A stretch of 64,000 nt of DNA from Enorma phocaeensis (GCF_900186505.1 NZ_LT891968.1:374436-438435); one strand, 5' to 3'; shown: positions 52,941 to 62,671, counted from the stretch's first letter. Numbers and translations are program-made. The notes: a model not told the origin generated them from the sequence alone.

Positions 52941-53095
52941 ACGGCCACTCCTTCCTACATCGGCTTGGCCATAGTCTATGTCAAAACTAGAACATGTGTT
53001 CGTGTTTCTTTTGTCAGCATTTTCGCAGATGTCCGCGCAAAATGCTATGGTGCATTACGGATGACCGACGAGCATCGAGCCTAAGGAGCCCCGCC

Positions 53096-54109
53096 ATGCC
53101 TTATCCAGTTGTCGACCTGCACTGCGATACCATCGACCGACTCGCATGGCAGAAGCTTCCTGCAGAGTTCAAGATGGCAACCGGCGAGGACTACTACTTT
53201 CCCGGCGATTCCGAAAGCCCGTCGACCATTCGGGACCTCGCTCGCAACCATGGCCACGTCTCCCTCGAGGGCATCGGAGGCACGCCATGGGCACAGTGCT
53301 TCGCCTGCTACGTTCCCGACGCCCTCACGCCCGAGCAATCGCTACGCTTCCTCGAGTTCGTCCAGTCCTATCTCTCCGAGCAACTCGCCGCGCTCCCCCA
53401 GGTCCACGAGATCCGCTCAGGCAACGAGATCCGCCCCGTCCTCGAGGAGGGCGGCGTTGCCTGCATTCGCACCATCGAGAACGCGCGGCTGTTCGCGCAC
53501 GACCCCGCACTCGTCGAGCAGCTCGCCCGCTCGGGCGTGCTCATGGCATCGCTCAGCTGGAATGCGCAGGGACCGCTCGCAAGCGGACATGATGTCGAAG
53601 ATGCTGATGTGACGCCCATCGGCCTCGAGGTCATGCGCCGCATGGAGCAGGCGGGTATGGTGCTTGACGTCTCACATCTCAACGACGTCTGCTTCGCCAC
53701 CGTCGCCCGCGTTGCCGAGCGCCCCTTCATCGCGAGCCACTCCAACAGCCGCGCCGTCTGCCGCCATCCGCGCAACCTCACCGACGCGCAGTTTGCCGAG
53801 ATTCGCGATCGCGGCGGCATAGTGGGCCTCAACTATTGCTGCGACTTCGTGCGCGACGACGGCGCGCCCACGTTTGACGACTTCTCCCGACACATCGACC
53901 ATTTTCTCGAGCTCGGCGGCGAAGACGTGCTGGCACTTGGGAGCGATTTCGACGGCTGCGATACCCCCACCTTCATCGCAGACGCTCGAACGATGCCATC
54001 GTTCCAAAGACTTCTTACGGACCGTTTTGGCGAGAAGCTGGCAAAAAAGATCTGCTACGAAAACGCCTGCGCATTCTTCGAACGCTGGGAGCAAGAGGGC
54101 AAGCGCTAA
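53096..54109 (+). CDS. Membrane dipeptidase family (M19) peptidase
   Basis: A 337-residue zinc dipeptidase of the renal dipeptidase family. The first metal ligands are in PVVDLHCDTIDRL (HxD). Later elements are MASLSWNAQGPLASG, VLDVSHLNDVCFATV with His, PFIASHSNSRAVCRHPRNLT with His, and the aspartate of LALGSDFDGCDTP. Bacterial members cleave dipeptides, often with D-residues. No signal peptide is visible, so it should be cytoplasmic. AAGGAG precedes ATG 53096. Confidence 0.93.
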   Translation: MPYPVVDLHCDTIDRLAWQKLPAEFKMATGEDYYFPGDSESPSTIRDLARNHGHVSLEGIGGTPWAQCFACYVPDALTPEQSLRFLEFVQSYLSEQLAALPQVHEIRSGNEIRPVLEEGGVACIRTIENARLFAHDPALVEQLARSGVLMASLSWNAQGPLASGHDVEDADVTPIGLEVMRRMEQAGMVLDVSHLNDVCFATVARVAERPFIASHSNSRAVCRHPRNLTDAQFAEIRDRGGIVGLNYCCDFVRDDGAPTFDDFSRHIDHFLELGGEDVLALGSDFDGCDTPTFIADARTMPSFQRLLTDRFGEKLAKKICYENACAFFERWEQEGKR

Positions 54110-54148
54110 ACCGAGTCCTACGACAGCGCGCATATTGTGCTCAACGAG

Positions 54149-54177
54149 AACGGGCCGCCCTCGTCGGGCGGCCCGTT
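54149..54177. terminator. Bidirectional terminator between dipeptidase and serS
   Basis: Stem AACGGGCCGCCC (54149-54160) and GGGCGGCCCGTT (54166-54177), followed by TTCGTT on the plus strand and preceded by AACGAG (CTCGTT on the minus strand). It lies between two converging genes. Confidence 0.8.
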
Positions 54178-54225
54178 TCGTTACACGAATTGCGGCGTTA
54201 CGCTGCGTTTTGCAGCATCGGTTCG

Positions 54226-55509
54226 CTATCCGATGCGCTCCATCCCGCCCATGTAGGGGCGGAGCACCTCCGGAACGGTGATCGACCCGTCAGCGTTCTG
54301 GTAGTTCTCCATGATGGCGGCCATCGTGCGACCGGTAGGAAGACCCGAGCCGTTCAGCGTGTGCACGAAGCGCACGCCCTTGAAGTTCTCGGGGTCGCGA
54401 TACTTGATGTTCGCGCGGCGCGCCTGGAAATCACCGCAGTTGGAGCAGCTGGAGATCTCCTTATAGGCGTTGTAGCTCGGCAGCCAGACCTCGATGTCGT
54501 AGGTCTGACGCGCCGAGAACCCGAGGTCGCCCGTGCACAGGCTGATCACGCGATACGGCAGACCAAGCTGTTGCAGAAGATACTCGGCTTCAGCCACCAT
54601 GCTCTCAAGCTCGTCGTCGGATTGCTCCGGCGTGGCGAACTTCACCATCTCGACCTTGGTGAACTGATGCTGGCGAATGATGCCGCGCGTGTCGCGCCCC
54701 GCAGAGCCCGCCTCCTCGCGGAAGCATGGCGTGCCCGCGGTGTAGCGAAGCGGAAGCTCGGCGACGTCGATCACCTCGCCGGCATGGAGGTTGGTCAGCG
54801 CTACCTCCGCCGTGGGGATGAGGAACTGGTCGTCACCGGTATGGTAGGCATCGTCCTCGAACTTGGGCAGCTGGCCCGTGCCGTACATGATCTCGCGGTT
54901 CACGATCACCGGCGGGATGAACTCCTTGAATCCCCGCGCGATATGGGTGTTCAGGAAGAAGTTCTGAAGCGCGCGATCGAGCATGGCGCCTGCACCGGCA
55001 AGCACGGTAAAGCGTGCACCCGCAAGCTTGGAGCCGCGGTCGAAATCGAGAATACCCAGATCGGTACCCAGGTCCCAATGGGGCTTTGCCTCGAAGCCCT
55101 CGGCCGCGAAGTCGCGCGGAACGCCCCACCGGCGGCGCTCGGGATTCTCGGACTCATCTTTGCCTACGGGCGTGGCATCACAAGGGATGTTGGGCAGGTG
55201 AGCCATGAACTCGTTAAGCTCGTCCTCGAGCGCGCTGCGGCGATCGGCCAGGCCGTCGATCTTGTCGTTGACCTCGCGCACGGCCTCCTTGGCGGCCTCC
55301 GCCTCATCGCGCTTGCCCTCGCGCATAAGGGCGCCGATGCTCTTGGACGCAGCGTTGCGCGTAGCCTGCAGCTCCTCGACTTCGGTGATAACGGCGCGGC
55401 GCTCCTCGTCGAGTTCGAAGAAGTGCGCGCGGTCCCACGAGGTCTGGCGGTTTGCCATGGCGGCATCTACCGCATCGGGGTTCTCGCGAACAAACTTGAT
55501 ATCAAGCAT
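54226..55509 (-). CDS. serS: Seryl-tRNA synthetase
   Basis: A 427-residue class II synthetase. The ATG at 55509 starts MLDIKFVRENPDAVDAAMAN, the usual SerRS opening; the frame is open upstream without reason to extend. Residues 30-110 form the coiled-coil arm that contacts tRNA. Motif 2 is TPCFREEAGSAGRDTRGIIR with QFTKVEMVKF after it, and motif 3 is NGSGLPTGRTMAAIMENYQ. It also charges the tRNA-Sec of this window with serine, the first step to selenocysteine. No T-box leader was seen upstream. Confidence 0.97.
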   Translation of the reverse strand: MLDIKFVRENPDAVDAAMANRQTSWDRAHFFELDEERRAVITEVEELQATRNAASKSIGALMREGKRDEAEAAKEAVREVNDKIDGLADRRSALEDELNEFMAHLPNIPCDATPVGKDESENPERRRWGVPRDFAAEGFEAKPHWDLGTDLGILDFDRGSKLAGARFTVLAGAGAMLDRALQNFFLNTHIARGFKEFIPPVIVNREIMYGTGQLPKFEDDAYHTGDDQFLIPTAEVALTNLHAGEVIDVAELPLRYTAGTPCFREEAGSAGRDTRGIIRQHQFTKVEMVKFATPEQSDDELESMVAEAEYLLQQLGLPYRVISLCTGDLGFSARQTYDIEVWLPSYNAYKEISSCSNCGDFQARRANIKYRDPENFKGVRFVHTLNGSGLPTGRTMAAIMENYQNADGSITVPEVLRPYMGGMERIG

Positions 55510-55674
55510 GGTCCCTCTTTTCCAGCTGGATACATTCAAATGGCTTGACACGCTAGGGGCTCGTGCGCGCAAGCATGCTCTGGCAAGTATATACTTAATG
55601 GACGCCAAGGGCACCGAAGCTGCTGTTTTGGCTTGGCAAGAGCATGTCTTTTCACCTAGATTGCGAGAGCTCAC

Positions 55675-55845
55675 ATGGGCGATGTCTTTTCCTTTTTGTT
55701 CAACACCCGCGAGGGCCTGGCTGTCCTCTTCTTCGGCGGCATCGTCGTCGTCGCCATCATTGCGTTTGTGCTCGAGAAGCGCACGAGCAAGCTGTACGTC
55801 GATCGTGGACCCAAGCAGGACGGCGAAGAGGATAGCTTCTTCTAA
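55675..55845 (+). CDS. Small single-pass membrane protein (56 aa)
   Basis: Reads MGDVFSFLFNTREGLAVLFF, a helix through GGIVVVAIIAFVLEKRTSKL and an acidic tail ending DGEEDSFF. A single membrane span with a positive cytoplasmic anchor (EKRTSK) is clear. The ribosome binding site (GCGAGAG) is weak, but length, helix and divergence from serS make it credible. No family is recognised. Confidence 0.55.
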   Translation: MGDVFSFLFNTREGLAVLFFGGIVVVAIIAFVLEKRTSKLYVDRGPKQDGEEDSFF

Positions 55846-55935
55846 CGGCGCAGCGCTGCAGTCCATCCTCGTCTGCCACGCGCCTCAACCCGTCCCTTCC
55901 TGCTCATCAGTTGGCTGCGAGCGTTAGGATGCACT

Positions 55936-57090
55936 ATGGCATGGAAGTTTTCGCGTTCCGAACCGGACATCGACCCGTTCAACGCACCCGACCCCGTCAT
56001 GCCCACCGACGAGCCGTCCTTCGAGATGGATGTCGATGACGGCGCCGAACGGTTGAGGCGCCATGAGGAGGAGCGGGGGCTCCGCACGTGGACGAGCGCT
56101 CATGGCAGGCACAAGGGCATTTCCGGCGCGCATCTGTCGAACAGCAGAGCAGAAAGCCACCAGGCACAGGCGGCAGAGCTGTTCGGCGAAACCGATCATG
56201 CCGAGGATTCATGGCGAGCACGCGCGGCTGAGCAGGCAAAACGCTCCGCTCGAACAGCCCGCTCCTCACGCGCGAAGCATGATCGCCACGCCTGGCACCG
56301 GCGCTTCGCAGCGCAAGCAACCGAGGGCACCGAGGGCGCACGACGCTCCGCGATGCGACGCCTGCGCACCGCCGTCGCTTTAGCGGTGTTCCTAGGAATC
56401 CTGAGCGTGTTCCTCGCCCCGCTTCTCTCCATGTGCTCCTCCGTGCTCGACGATGTCCTCACTACGCGCGAAGATGTCGGCAACATCGATTTCGAGTTCG
56501 ATATCGAGTACGACCCGAGTATCTACAGCCAGGTCTGCGACGACTTCGAGGAGCTCGCGATCACCGCAACCGAAGACCGCCTCAGCCAGATCGCCGCCGG
56601 AGAAGGCGGCTACCTCGAGCGCGTTTCGGCGGCTTTTTCCTCGACGTTCGAGGCATACGCTGGCGTCGCGGCCGAGGAAGCCGGCGTCGATGCCCAAGAA
56701 GTTGCAAGCTGGATGCTCGCGCACAGCAGCTATACCCTGGAGGATTCCACCAGCTACGGCAGCGCCACCCAGGAGGGGTTCGAAATCACGAGCTCGGTTT
56801 ACTTCGACTTCTCGATGCCCGATGTGGATAATGTGGTGAGCGACCTGTGGCTGGACATGCAGTATCGCGATCCAGCTATCTTTACCGGCGATTCCGTATC
56901 GGACGAAGAGCGCGCGACGGCGCAGGCGGCGGTCGCCGCTCTCATCGCTCAAGACGGCAGAGCGCAGATGAACGAAACCTACACCTACATGCATTACGCA
57001 GGAACTTCCACCCTCGAAGGCGAGGAGCTCGAGCTCACCTTCGACGAGGACGCATGGGACGATTCCACCAGATGGATTTTTGATGCGTAG
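55936..57090 (+). CDS. Membrane-anchored protein of unknown function
   Basis: A 384-residue protein. Residues 1-140 are highly charged, Arg/Ala/Glu-rich and probably disordered or coiled. One membrane helix follows (RTAVALAVFLGILSVFLAPL, about 143-165). The rest is an acidic extracellular domain, with EFDIEYDPSIYSQVCDDFEE at its start and DSTRWIFDA at its end. The layout is that of a type II membrane protein with a large external part. I do not recognise the domain. It lies 90 bp after the small membrane protein. Confidence 0.7.
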   Translation: MAWKFSRSEPDIDPFNAPDPVMPTDEPSFEMDVDDGAERLRRHEEERGLRTWTSAHGRHKGISGAHLSNSRAESHQAQAAELFGETDHAEDSWRARAAEQAKRSARTARSSRAKHDRHAWHRRFAAQATEGTEGARRSAMRRLRTAVALAVFLGILSVFLAPLLSMCSSVLDDVLTTREDVGNIDFEFDIEYDPSIYSQVCDDFEELAITATEDRLSQIAAGEGGYLERVSAAFSSTFEAYAGVAAEEAGVDAQEVASWMLAHSSYTLEDSTSYGSATQEGFEITSSVYFDFSMPDVDNVVSDLWLDMQYRDPAIFTGDSVSDEERATAQAAVAALIAQDGRAQMNETYTYMHYAGTSTLEGEELELTFDEDAWDDSTRWIFDA

Positions 57091-57224
57091 ACACACGGGC
57101 AGCGCCCGCACCGTTGACCGAGCAAAACCAACCGAAGAACACGTGCAGTTGCGAACGGAACGCTAAGATGGGTGCGTCGCGAGCACTCATGCCCGCGCAC
57201 CTGCACGCAATCGATAGGAGATTT

Positions 57225-57761
57225 ATGAGAGCCGTCCAGATCGCCCGGTGCGGCTTGTGCGTCGCACTGCTTGCCGTGTCCTCTGCTATCAGCATCCCCT
57301 TGGGCCCGGTGCCGTTCACGCTGCAGACGCTCACGCTCGCCATGCTACCCGTCGCCCTCGGCGGCAAGGATGCCGTCATCACCGTGGCGCTCTACCTGCT
57401 GCTCGGCGGCCTCGGCTTACCCGTCTTCTCCGGGTTCTCCGGCGGCATCGCAAGCATCGTAGGTCCCACCGGCGGCTATCTCTGGGGCTTCCTCGTGGGC
57501 ACCATGCTCGCAGCGGCCATTCTGCAGCTTCACATCATCCCCGAGCGCCTACGCGAGGTCCTCGCCGCGATCGGCATGCTGCTCGTGGCGTACACGCTAG
57601 GGACCGCGCAGCTCATGCTTGTGACGGGCATGGACCTCTTCGCCGCGCTCGCCGTAGCCGTGCTGCCGTTCATGATCCCCGACGCCATCAAGCTCGTCAT
57701 CGGCGCTCAGCTGGGCCATTCCGTGCGCCGCGCGACCTCGACCCGCACCGCCTCGGCATAA
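57225..57761 (+). CDS. bioY: Biotin transporter BioY
   Basis: A 178-residue S component that imports biotin, alone or with an energy-coupling module. I take ATG 57225 (MRAVQIARCGLCVALLAVSS), with AGGAG upstream, which gives the normal length; the open frame begins at TTG 57114. BioY motifs are SIPLGPVPFTLQTLTLAMLP and GIASIVGPTGGYLWGFLVG, followed by an LFAALAVAVLPFMIPDAIKL helix near the end. No bio genes are next to it. Confidence 0.93.
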   Translation: MRAVQIARCGLCVALLAVSSAISIPLGPVPFTLQTLTLAMLPVALGGKDAVITVALYLLLGGLGLPVFSGFSGGIASIVGPTGGYLWGFLVGTMLAAAILQLHIIPERLREVLAAIGMLLVAYTLGTAQLMLVTGMDLFAALAVAVLPFMIPDAIKLVIGAQLGHSVRRATSTRTASA

Positions 57762-57799
57762 TCAGCCGTCCTGCCATTACGGACGCGCTCCATTGACAG

Positions 57800-57836
57800 A
57801 GATGTCCCCGCCACGCAGCGCGCAGCGGGGACATCT
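57800..57836. terminator. Bidirectional terminator between bioY and the SPFH gene
   Basis: Stem AGATGTCCCCGC (57800-57811) and GCGGGGACATCT (57825-57836) between two converging genes. TTGCATA follows on the plus strand. Confidence 0.75.
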
Positions 57837-57909
57837 TGCATACAGGACCGCTTATCAGACAATCGCGCCAAAGGAAACGCTCCCTATGGCGGATCCTATG
57901 GCAGAGGCG

Positions 57910-58875
57910 CTAGTTCTGCGGCGTGACGGGCGGAACGTTTCCCTGATCGTTCGCTTCGGAGGCAGCGAGCATCTGCTCGAACATCGAGGCGCTCTCCTTG
58001 AAGTTGGAAGGAAGCACCACGGTGGAGCTCTTGCCGGTGCGTGCGAACTCGGTCATCATCTCGGTCCACTGCGTGTACATGAACAGCAGGTTCGCCTCAT
58101 CGTTGGATACACCCGTCTCCTGGATGCTCTCGAGCGAGTCCTTGATGCCCACGGCGATGGCCTTACGCTGATTGGCGATACCCTCGCCGGCCTTCTCCAT
58201 GGCTTCGGCCTCGGCGAGCGCCTCGGTCACGCGGCGGATGCGGTCCGCCTCTGCCAGATCCTGCGCAGCAGCCTTGGTGCGCTGCGCCGCATTGATCTGA
58301 TTCATGGAATCCTCGACCTCGGCAGGCAACGCGATGCGCGTGATGAGGGTCGACACGAGCGTGAATCCGTAGGCGGCCATCTGCTCGGAGACGGTGGCGT
58401 TCACGTCCTGTGCGATGTCGTCCTTCTTGGCGAAGACCTCGTCTAACGTGTAAACCGGAATGGACGAGCGCAGGGCGTCGGTGATGAAGTCGCGCATTTG
58501 GGCAACCGGCTGCTGCAGCATGTAATAGCTCTTGTAGACGCCGGAATCTGCGGGACCGCGACCCATATCGTACGAAACGTGGTACTGGACGGAAACCTCG
58601 AGGCCGATGGTCACGTTGTCCTCGGTCTTCGCGTCGATGTCGAAGCCGTTTTTCATCGTACGCAGCGAAACCGTGGCGGCTTTGCGGTCAATCACGGGGA
58701 TCTTGGCGTGGATGCCAGCGCCCACGATCCCGTTGAATTTACCCAACCGCTCGATGATGACCGCGTGCTGCTGCTTGACCACGAAAAGCGTGTTCGCCAG
58801 CACCACGATCACGATGACGAGAATAATGATGAACCCGAAAAGCCCGCCGATACCGGCCAAAAATGAACCGACCAT
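57910..58875 (-). CDS. SPFH/band 7 family membrane protein
   Basis: A 321-residue stomatin-like protein. ATG 58875 (MVGSFLAGIGGLFGFIIILV) has AGGAGGACACCCT upstream. After one membrane helix the band 7 domain follows: VVKQQHAVIIERLGKFNGIV, then MRDFITDALRSSIPVYTLDE and GFTLVSTLITRIALPAEVED. A helical, Ala/Glu-rich segment (AEADRIRRVTEALAEAEAME) and a polar tail come last. Family members organise membrane domains and regulate membrane proteases. No NfeD partner gene is adjacent. Confidence 0.93.
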   Translation of the reverse strand: MVGSFLAGIGGLFGFIIILVIVIVVLANTLFVVKQQHAVIIERLGKFNGIVGAGIHAKIPVIDRKAATVSLRTMKNGFDIDAKTEDNVTIGLEVSVQYHVSYDMGRGPADSGVYKSYYMLQQPVAQMRDFITDALRSSIPVYTLDEVFAKKDDIAQDVNATVSEQMAAYGFTLVSTLITRIALPAEVEDSMNQINAAQRTKAAAQDLAEADRIRRVTEALAEAEAMEKAGEGIANQRKAIAVGIKDSLESIQETGVSNDEANLLFMYTQWTEMMTEFARTGKSSTVVLPSNFKESASMFEQMLAASEANDQGNVPPVTPQN

Positions 58876-59201
58876 AGGGTGTCCTCCTAACATCCGCGAG
58901 ATGCGCTACGGGATAGCATAGCAGGTTTATGCAGTAGCCCCGTCGATACCGCGTAAGGGTTTCGCAGAGCTTCCCGGTTCGTCGCTGGGAGCTCTTCCCA
59001 TCGCTCCGCCCACGTTCGGAAACTGCATGAAGCCGCTTCAACAGGCGGCGTTTACCGTTCAGCGCCGGCATGCCACCGTCTCCCTCGATTGTTCGCACAC
59101 CCATCGCAGAGCATACACATTTCAGGACGATTCTTGTGAGAAACTAGATGTTCACGCTGAACTGACGGGGACGGGCTATAGATTTCGGAGCGCGGCGCGC
59201 A
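58876..59201. other. Intergenic region between the SPFH and DXS-like genes
   Basis: 326 bp, with promoters of both divergent genes expected. I see no gene, no clear repeat and no strong hairpin. Confidence 0.6.
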
Positions 59202-60977
59202 ATGCTTTTGGAACACATCACATCACCTCGAGATGTCAAGGCGCTCGACGCCGAGAAACTCCCGCTTCTCGGCGATGAGCTCCGGCGCGCCATCATAGCG
59301 AAAGCCGCAGCGGTCGGCGGACATCTCGCTCCCAATCTCGCCGTGATCGAGCTCGCCGTTGCCCTGCACCGCGTGTTCGATTCCCCGCACGACAAGATCG
59401 TCTTTGATGTTTCGCACCAGTGCTACGCCCATAAAGCGCTCACCGGCCGCGCGGCAGCATTTCTCGATCCCGCCGCGTTCGATCTGGTATCTGGTTTCTC
59501 CAACCCGCATGAATCTGAGCATGACCTGTTTTCGATGGGACACACCTCGACCTCGCTGAGCCTCGCCTGCGGCCTCGCCAAGGCACGTGACCTCGCCGGC
59601 GAGGACTTCGATGTGGTCGCCGTCATAGGCGACGGGTCGCTCTCAGGTGGCTTGGCGTTCGAGGGACTCGACGCCGCCGCAGAGCTCGGCAGCGGCATCA
59701 TCATCGTGGTCAACGACAATGACCAGTCAATCGCCGAAAATCATGGCGGCATCTACGGCAACCTGGCTGCGCTGCGGGAGAGTTGCGGCGGCGTCGAGAA
59801 CAACCTCTTCTGCGCCATGGGTTTCGAGTACCACTATGTCGACGCGGGCAACGATGTGTTCGCGCTCGTGGATGCGCTCTCCGAGGTACGCGGCACCGAC
59901 CATCCCGTCGTCTTGCACATCCATACCGTAAAAGGAGCTGGCTTCAAGCCCGCCGAAGACGACCCGGAGGCTTGGCACCATGTAGGGTCCTTCGATCCCA
60001 CAACCGGCAAGAAGAGCAAGCTCATCGGCGGCGACGTCCCACGAGGCACCTACGCTGATCTCACCGCCGAACACCTGCTTGAGCGAATGGACGAAGATCC
60101 ACGCATCGTTGCCGTTACCGCAGGCATGCCCTACGTCATGGGCTTCACGCCCGAACGCCGCATCGAAGCTGGGAGGAACTTCGTCGATGTGGGCATCGCT
60201 GAAGAGCACGCCATAACCTATTGCACGGCACTTGCGCGCGGGGGCGCCACTCCCGTATTTGGCGTGTACGGCGCCTTCCTGCAGCGTGCCTATGATGAGC
60301 TATGGCACGACTTATGCCTGAACGGCGCTCCTGCAACCATCCTCGATATCGGAGCCTCGGTTTATGGCGCCAACGCCGAGACGCATCTCAACTTCTTTGA
60401 CATCGCCATGCTCGGCAGCATACCGGGCCTGCGACTATTGGCCCCCTCCTGCTGCGAGGAGTATTTCGCCATGCTCGATTGGTCGCTGAACCAACGCAGT
60501 ATGCCGGTGGTGATTCGCGTGCCCGTCGGCCCCGTGGTATCACGCCCCGACCTTGTGGCGACGCCCGGGAGTACGGATTTCTCCGTACCGTCCTATCAAA
60601 TTGTGTGCGAGGGCGAGGACGTTGCGATTCTTGCACTCGGCGCGTTCCTGCCTTTGGGCGAGCAAATCGCCGATGCCCTTGCGACTCGCGGCATTCACGC
60701 AACCGTGGTGAATCCCCGCTTCGCCGCCGAACTCGACGAGGTGTTCCTCGCTGAGGCGGCGGAGCGCTACCGCGCGCTTGTAACGCTTGAAGACGGCGTG
60801 CTCGAGGGCGGTTGGGGCGAGAAGGTCGCCCGGTTCCTCGCCGCAGACGATATACGCATCCGCTGCTACGGCATCCGCAAAGGATTCCCGGACCGCTACA
60901 AGCCCGAGGAGCTGCTCGCAGAAAACGGCATCACCGTCGAGGGCATCACCGCGGACATCGAGGGCATGCTCGCATAA
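59202..60977 (+). CDS. dxs: 1-deoxy-D-xylulose-5-phosphate synthase
   Basis: A 591-residue thiamine-diphosphate enzyme that joins pyruvate and glyceraldehyde 3-phosphate, the first step of the MEP isoprenoid route. It has FDVSHQCYAHKALTGRAAAF, a DXS-like histidine region; GDGSLSGGLAFEGLDAAAEL with the GDG of the thiamine site; VVNDNDQSIAENHGG; and VDVGIAEEHAITYCTALARG with the catalytic Glu. The C-terminal transketolase domain is present. It is some 30 residues shorter than typical DXS, mainly at the N-terminus. No terpenoid genes are adjacent; a related transketolase-like role is less likely. Confidence 0.88.
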   Translation: MLLEHITSPRDVKALDAEKLPLLGDELRRAIIAKAAAVGGHLAPNLAVIELAVALHRVFDSPHDKIVFDVSHQCYAHKALTGRAAAFLDPAAFDLVSGFSNPHESEHDLFSMGHTSTSLSLACGLAKARDLAGEDFDVVAVIGDGSLSGGLAFEGLDAAAELGSGIIIVVNDNDQSIAENHGGIYGNLAALRESCGGVENNLFCAMGFEYHYVDAGNDVFALVDALSEVRGTDHPVVLHIHTVKGAGFKPAEDDPEAWHHVGSFDPTTGKKSKLIGGDVPRGTYADLTAEHLLERMDEDPRIVAVTAGMPYVMGFTPERRIEAGRNFVDVGIAEEHAITYCTALARGGATPVFGVYGAFLQRAYDELWHDLCLNGAPATILDIGASVYGANAETHLNFFDIAMLGSIPGLRLLAPSCCEEYFAMLDWSLNQRSMPVVIRVPVGPVVSRPDLVATPGSTDFSVPSYQIVCEGEDVAILALGAFLPLGEQIADALATRGIHATVVNPRFAAELDEVFLAEAAERYRALVTLEDGVLEGGWGEKVARFLAADDIRIRCYGIRKGFPDRYKPEELLAENGITVEGITADIEGMLA

Positions 60978-61169
60978 TTATCCAGTTGTGAGTGACTATA
61001 TCTGACTTTGCCCAGTAGCCCCGTCATCTTGGTTCATGAAATGCCAGCTCACAGGCTTGCGGGAATGTCGGCTACTCCGAGATCCACACACGAGCCACTC
61101 ACTTCTGGAAAAAGACCATGGCACCAGCCCTCGAACGCTCGCCGACGCCTGCTGGGAACCCAAAATCAG

Positions 61170-61920
61170 GACCACCCGCATAGCGGGTGGTTTGCTCTTA
61201 GGGTGTAACCCTAGGGGCCCAGGCCAGGGACTCAAGTCCCTGGCCTGAACGAAGTTCAGGCCCGATAGCCCCTTGACTCGTGGCACGCCCGTCGAACGGG
61301 CGGGCCGCTACCCCCTACCGAACGGGTCCTCGTACTCCTTCACGCTCAGCCTGTCCAGCGCGATGTCGGCGGCCTCCTGCTCCCTGATGTACTTGGCGAT
61401 CGTGGCCTCGTTCAGGCCGACGGTGGACACGTAGTAGCCCTCCGCCCAGAACTTCCTGTTCCCGAACTTGTACTTGAGGTTCGCGTGCCGGTCGAACATC
61501 ATCAGCGAGCTCTTCCCCTTCAGGTAGCCCATGAAGCTCGACACGCTGATCTTGGGCGGGATGCTGACCAGCATGTGCACGTGGTCCGGCATCAGGTGCC
61601 CCTCTATGATCTCCACCCCCTTCCAGCGGCAGAGCTGCCTGAGGATCTCCCCGAGGTCCTTGCGGTATTGGTTGTATATCGCCTTCCTTCTATACTTCGG
61701 TGTGAACACGATGTGGTACTTGCAGAGCCACTTCGTGTGCGCGAGGCTGTTGGCCTTCTGCGCCATGGCTATCACCCTCCTCTTGGGGCTGGCGACCTGA
61801 ACAATCACCATCCTAGGAGGAGGGCGGCCCGTTGCGTAGCATCAGTGGGATCCACCCGCGTAGCGGGTGGTTTTCAGTGGCGCGCTGCGCGCGCCACAGG
61901 GTTGATGACCCTTGAATCAG
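61170..61920 (-). mobile_element. IS200/IS605-type element, tandem copy A
   Basis: The 751-bp unit begins GACCACCCGCATAGCGGGTG with a left hairpin ACCACCCGC-ATA-GCGGGTGGT (61171-61191). It ends with a right hairpin CCACCCGC-GTA-GCGGGTGG (61852-61870), a second hairpin GTGGCGCGC-TGC-GCGCGCCAC (61877-61897) and AATCAG. AATCAG also precedes the unit (61164-61169). No inverted ends or target duplication are seen, as expected for this family. It contains only tnpA. Confidence 0.85.
61308..61766 (-). CDS. tnpA: IS200-type transposase TnpA (copy A)
   Basis: A 152-residue HUH single-strand transposase starting MAQKANSLAHTKWLCKYHIV at ATG 61766; the frame stays open to 61811. The HUH motif is in GHLMPDHVHMLVSIPPK, and the catalytic Tyr is expected in the helix around ATIAKYIREQEAAD. 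Downstream of the gene lies a strong hairpin CCAGGGACT/AGTCCCTGG. The tandem copy at 62059 encodes the same protein. Confidence 0.93.
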   Translation of the reverse strand: MAQKANSLAHTKWLCKYHIVFTPKYRRKAIYNQYRKDLGEILRQLCRWKGVEIIEGHLMPDHVHMLVSIPPKISVSSFMGYLKGKSSLMMFDRHANLKYKFGNRKFWAEGYYVSTVGLNEATIAKYIREQEAADIALDRLSVKEYEDPFGRG

Positions 61921-62671
61921 GACCACCCGCATAGCGGGTGGTTTGCTCTTAGGGTGTAACCCTAGGGGCCCAGGCCAGGGACTCAAGTCCCTGGCCTGAA
62001 CGAAGTTCAGGCCCGATAGCCCCTTGACTCGTGGCACGCCCGTCGAACGGGCGGGCCGCTACCCCCTACCGAACGGGTCCTCGTACTCCTTCACGCTCAG
62101 CCTGTCCAGCGCGATGTCGGCGGCCTCCTGCTCCCTGATGTACTTGGCGATCGTGGCCTCGTTCAGGCCGACGGTGGACACGTAGTAGCCCTCCGCCCAG
62201 AACTTCCTGTTCCCGAACTTGTACTTGAGGTTCGCGTGCCGGTCGAACATCATCAGCGAGCTCTTCCCCTTCAGGTAGCCCATGAAGCTCGACACGCTGA
62301 TCTTGGGCGGGATGCTGACCAGCATGTGCACGTGGTCCGGCATCAGGTGCCCCTCTATGATCTCCACCCCCTTCCAGCGGCAGAGCTGCCTGAGGATCTC
62401 CCCGAGGTCCTTGCGGTATTGGTTGTATATCGCCTTCCTTCTATACTTCGGTGTGAACACGATGTGGTACTTGCAGAGCCACTTCGTGTGCGCGAGGCTG
62501 TTGGCCTTCTGCGCCATGGCTATCACCCTCCTCTTGGGGCTGGCGACCTGAACAATCACCATCCTAGGAGGAGGGCGGCCCGTTGCGTAGCATCAGTGGG
62601 ATCCACCCGCGTAGCGGGTGGTTTTCAGTGGCGCGCTGCGCGCGCCACAGGGTTGATGACCCTTGAATCAG
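61921..62671 (-). mobile_element. IS200/IS605-type element, tandem copy B
   Basis: A second 751-bp copy in the same orientation directly after copy A. Both have the same left hairpin, gene and right hairpins, and I found no difference between them. AATCAG occurs at both junctions. A 15-bp perfect hairpin (62672-62704) follows at its right end. Confidence 0.85.
62059..62517 (-). CDS. tnpA: IS200-type transposase TnpA (copy B)
   Basis: Identical in protein sequence to the product of 61308-61766, from ATG 62517. It has the same HUH (PDHVHMLV) and the same tyrosine helix. Both copies appear intact, so both could be active. Confidence 0.93.
   Translation of the reverse strand: MAQKANSLAHTKWLCKYHIVFTPKYRRKAIYNQYRKDLGEILRQLCRWKGVEIIEGHLMPDHVHMLVSIPPKISVSSFMGYLKGKSSLMMFDRHANLKYKFGNRKFWAEGYYVSTVGLNEATIAKYIREQEAADIALDRLSVKEYEDPFGRG

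Noticed and set aside
55510..55674. T-box leader upstream of serS
   Set aside because: I looked for the conserved antiterminator motif and specifier stem and found neither.
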